Shown here one piece after another: positions 61,770-64,000 of a DNA stretch of 64,000 bases. Position 1 is the first letter of the stretch, and each line of letters opens with the position of its first letter. The stretch spans positions 2,614,885-2,678,884 of the forward strand of contig NZ_CP036339.1 of the NCBI RefSeq assembly GCF_007746075.1. Reading direction: 5' to 3'. The position numbers and the translations under genes are program-made. Below the pieces are notes generated by a model. The model ran no database searches. It worked only from the letters and a program-made list of their open reading frames with translations, and was not told the origin of the DNA. This DNA comes from Lacipirellula limnantheis. Its GTDB lineage: Bacteria; Planctomycetota; Planctomycetia; Pirellulales; Lacipirellulaceae.

Positions 61770-63029
61770 TCATTTCGGACGGGCATTGGTTTCAGGCGCG
61801 TTCGCACTCTCAGGGGAACCGGCCTTCGACGCAGGGGCTTCAACGAGCAGGGCAAGAAGTGCCTCGGCGTAAAGCCGGTGACCAAAGTCGTTGGGATGGT
61901 TCACGCCGTTCCCGGTGAGATCAACGTCACGCTTGCGACTGAGAAGCGTGCTCCAAAGCGAAGTGACGTCCGCCAGGGCGACGCCCGGGCCAGTGAGCGA
62001 GGCGAGGGCGTCTCGATAGGGCCCAAACATCTCGGGCGGCGTATGGACCCATCCGGAGTGTCCGAGCATCGTCGAGACGAGAATAACTTCGATTGCGGGG
62101 TTGGCTCGGTGGATTTGGTCCAGCATCGTCTTGATCGTCTCGCGAAACGCATCAGGATTTCGAGCGCCAACGTCGTTCATGCCGTAGGCGATGATGACGA
62201 GGTCAGGATTCGCGGCGAGCAGCGCGTCGAGGTCGGCGAGTCCATTGTGCGACGTCCAGCCTCCGACGGCCCGATTGTCGAGGGCGATCTTCGAACCATA
62301 CGTCTCCTCCAGTTGCGCTGCGACGAGCTCGGGGAACGCCGGCATCCCTGGGGCCGCTTGGGTAGCGCCCGACGCATTTCCCCCGGCCGAGATGCTGTCG
62401 CCGCTGACCCCAATTGCCAGCGGCTTACCGGCCCGCAACTTTTCCAGGGTTCCCGGCAGTTGATTTCCGGCAAATCTCGGCGTTGGGCCCGGCCATGTCT
62501 CAGGTGGATGACAGTAAGTAACTTCGATTTGCTGATCGTGAAACCAATGTCCATTGTCGAAAAGCACGAAGCGACTCGGTTCGCCAGTTTTGTGGCCAAT
62601 GGCCCGTTCCGATCCGGCCGCTGGATACAACTCGGCCGCCTGCAGATGCGGGATGCGTGAATCGTTGGTCAGCGTCAACTGACGACCGTCAGCAGATAGC
62701 TCAACGTCCTCGCCTAGTTCGTAACGCGTCGTCCCGTCGGCACTGTGAATTGCCAACACCTCACTGGCGGGAAAAAAGAGCCGCGCCGTTGCGTGCGGCT
62801 TTCCTTTCTCCTGCACGAAGAGGACGCTTTCGCGATGCGACGCCTCACTATCCCAGAACGGCTCCAGCAGTCGCCAAACGTCAATCGGAATGGCCGCAGT
62901 GGGCTCGCTCGCGGCTACTTCCTCAATCGCAAACTCGATGCTGTGAACGCAACATGCGGCCAGGAAGCATGGCGCCAACGTCGGCGCCCATCGCGTCGCA
63001 ACGCGAAAGGCGAAGGTGATAAGCTGCAT
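61770..63029 (-). CDS. Secreted SGNH/GDSL hydrolase
   Basis: A 419-residue protein from ATG 63029, with a signal peptide rich in Cys (about 1-40). Residues 45-185 are a beta-rich domain of unknown function. The SGNH core follows: GVSGDSISAGG with Ser 212 in block I, DNRAVGGWTSHNG in block II, IAYGMNDVG with Asn in block III, and GVNHPNDFGHRLYA with the catalytic Asp/His in block V. Such enzymes are often carbohydrate esterases. It follows the beta-helix gene in transcription order from the same strand, and could be part of the same glycan-handling set. Confidence 0.9.
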   Translation of the reverse strand: MQLITFAFRVATRWAPTLAPCFLAACCVHSIEFAIEEVAASEPTAAIPIDVWRLLEPFWDSEASHRESVLFVQEKGKPHATARLFFPASEVLAIHSADGTTRYELGEDVELSADGRQLTLTNDSRIPHLQAAELYPAAGSERAIGHKTGEPSRFVLFDNGHWFHDQQIEVTYCHPPETWPGPTPRFAGNQLPGTLEKLRAGKPLAIGVSGDSISAGGNASGATQAAPGMPAFPELVAAQLEETYGSKIALDNRAVGGWTSHNGLADLDALLAANPDLVIIAYGMNDVGARNPDAFRETIKTMLDQIHRANPAIEVILVSTMLGHSGWVHTPPEMFGPYRDALASLTGPGVALADVTSLWSTLLSRKRDVDLTGNGVNHPNDFGHRLYAEALLALLVEAPASKAGSPESANAPETNARPK

Positions 63030-63330
63030 GTGACGTCCTTCGATGCACAGTTTTCTAGGTGGATAGCGACGACGGCCGCCCACGAAAATGTGCACCGGTG
63101 CGTCGCAAGGAGGATCGTTCTAGCGAGGCTTCATGGTATCCAGGCGACGCCGACCGTCCCGCCAGTTCGCTACCTTCCGTAATTCTTTTACCAAATAACG
63201 TCGCAACCAACCCGTCAGTCCATGTTGGCTGAGCGGAGGAAGAACGCTCCATGGGGATCGGCGCTGCGCATAAAAAAAGGACCGGCGAGCGGAGCGCCGG
63301 TCCTAATGCGATACTGGCGAACGATGCCGT
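63030..63330. other. Gap between the SGNH hydrolase and dps
   Basis: About 300 bases with no supported gene. It holds the dps terminator at 63271-63304 and presumably the promoter of the hydrolase gene, which reads leftward. Confidence 0.45.
63271..63304 (-). terminator. Rho-independent terminator of dps
   Basis: On the minus strand AGGACCGGCG, 7 bases, CGCCGGTCCT is followed by a run of seven T. The stem starts 26 bases after the dps stop. This is the clearest intrinsic terminator in the window. Confidence 0.9.
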
Positions 63331-63933
63331 TCAGCCTCCGGCGTCGGCGACCGCCAATGGCATGTTGACGAGGTGCTCCGCGAGGAACCAAGCCTGCAGT
63401 TCGTTCGGACGGATCACCTGGCTGACGACCGCATCGTTCGTGCCGTCATCTCCAGCCTCATCGGCCTGCTTGGCGATGGCATGACACAGCTGCAAGATGA
63501 TTTCGTGGGCCTGCAGCAATCGCGAAATCTGCACCGGCGCCTCTTCACGACCTTTGGGCGGCCGGGGGATCGTCGTGGTCTCGGCCACGTCATGCGCCAT
63601 CGCCACGCTCAATCCGCCGAGCGTCTGGATTCGCTCCGCAATCGTGTCGACGATCTCGGATTGCTCGCCATAGTGCTTGTCGAACAGGAGATGGAGCTGA
63701 TAAAAGGTTGGCCCCGAGACCTGCCAGTGATGCTTCTTGTACATGTCGCGAATCGTCATCGTATCCGCCAACAACTGATTGAGGTTGTCGACGCTCTGCT
63801 TGCGAACCTTTTCGCTAAGCGCCAGCGGCATCGCCACCACATGCCCGAAGGCTTGAATCTCGTGCGCCTTTTGGTTGACGATCGGCGTGGCCCGGTTGCC
63901 GGCAGACGGTCCATTTTTCGTCGCGGTAGTCAT
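63331..63933 (-). CDS. dps: Dps-type ferritin-like DNA-protection protein
   Basis: A 200-residue protein from ATG 63933, with CAGGAG about 11 bases upstream. The ferroxidase site is visible as KKHHWQVSGPTFYQLHLLFD followed by HYGEQSEIVDTIAERI, with the conserved His, Asp and Glu. The first 40 residues are a polar extension, which in Dps proteins often binds DNA. Dps forms 12-subunit shells that oxidise and store iron and protect DNA under stress. It has its own promoter side at the window end and its own terminator. Confidence 0.94.
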   Translation of the reverse strand: MTTATKNGPSAGNRATPIVNQKAHEIQAFGHVVAMPLALSEKVRKQSVDNLNQLLADTMTIRDMYKKHHWQVSGPTFYQLHLLFDKHYGEQSEIVDTIAERIQTLGGLSVAMAHDVAETTTIPRPPKGREEAPVQISRLLQAHEIILQLCHAIAKQADEAGDDGTNDAVVSQVIRPNELQAWFLAEHLVNMPLAVADAGG

Positions 63934-64000
63934 TTCGCGTGACTCCTGAAGTGTGCAGTGATTTAGTTCCTCACCCCATTGCAGCATATCAAATGCCAAT

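Overview
This 64 kb window is chromosomal DNA from a free-living planctomycete, most likely of the Pirellulales type. The evidence is GC-rich coding sequence and several families that are typical of or confined to that phylum. These are a BBP7-type outer-membrane barrel, an LEPR-XLL-type N-terminus on a 1,488-residue surface protein, a planctomycete cytochrome-c (PSCyt1-like) domain fused to an FGE-sulfatase domain, a Tat-exported Gfo/Idh/MocA oxidoreductase, a DmfA2-like secreted protein and a PEP-CTERM protein. No rRNA, CRISPR array, phage or insertion sequence was seen. One tRNA gene (Ala, anticodon GGC) is present.

Layout. Positions 1-4.1 kb hold the tail of an unknown gene, a membrane methyltransferase, an isoaspartyl peptidase and, divergently, a DmfA2-like protein. 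Positions 4.4-10.3 kb form a chaperone block in the order groEL, groES, second groEL, dnaJ, grpE, preceded by a sigma-54-like promoter and followed by two small zinc-ribbon genes (FmdB-like and YacG). Positions 11-14.4 kb hold a membrane protein, a receiver-like protein, a PII signalling protein and an APH-like kinase. Positions 14.7-29.6 kb are mainly housekeeping: DsbD, PurM, GlgX, CobL, a TauE exporter with a cupin, a HAD phosphatase fused to a P-loop ATPase, a UvrD-type helicase, a TPR-like membrane protein, an RluD-type pseudouridine synthase and MscL. Positions 30-35 kb hold a tightly overlapping operon of LsrF-like aldolase, epimerase and SDR, then on the other strand a PIG-L deacetylase and a class II aldolase whose C-terminus looks like a microcompartment encapsulation peptide. 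PurN and a eukaryotic-type IleS overlap by 4 bp; the middle of ileS is clearly poorer in GC than its ends. Positions 39-47 kb hold a flippase-like protein, a PEP-CTERM protein, a DUF4142 protein, a PLP decarboxylase, BBP7, tRNA-Ala and an unknown membrane protein. Positions 47.8-63 kb are a surface and polysaccharide region: cytochrome-FGE fusion, MocA oxidoreductase, two family-2 glycosyltransferases flanking a 760-residue multidomain protein with NDK-like and kinase-like parts, the 1,488-residue surface protein, a beta-helix protein and an SGNH hydrolase. Dps closes the window.

Two themes stand out. First, several genes are multidomain fusions whose combined function is not obvious, above all the 52.3-54.6 kb protein and the HAD-ATPase at 23.1-24.8 kb. 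Second, the gaps between genes carry a rich set of short tandem units (7 or 9 bp) folded into long inverted repeats, plus several palindrome families present in two or more copies. The strongest candidates for undescribed biology are the glycosyltransferase/NDK-kinase module, the class II aldolase with its possible encapsulation tail, and the heptad and nonamer hairpin repeats.
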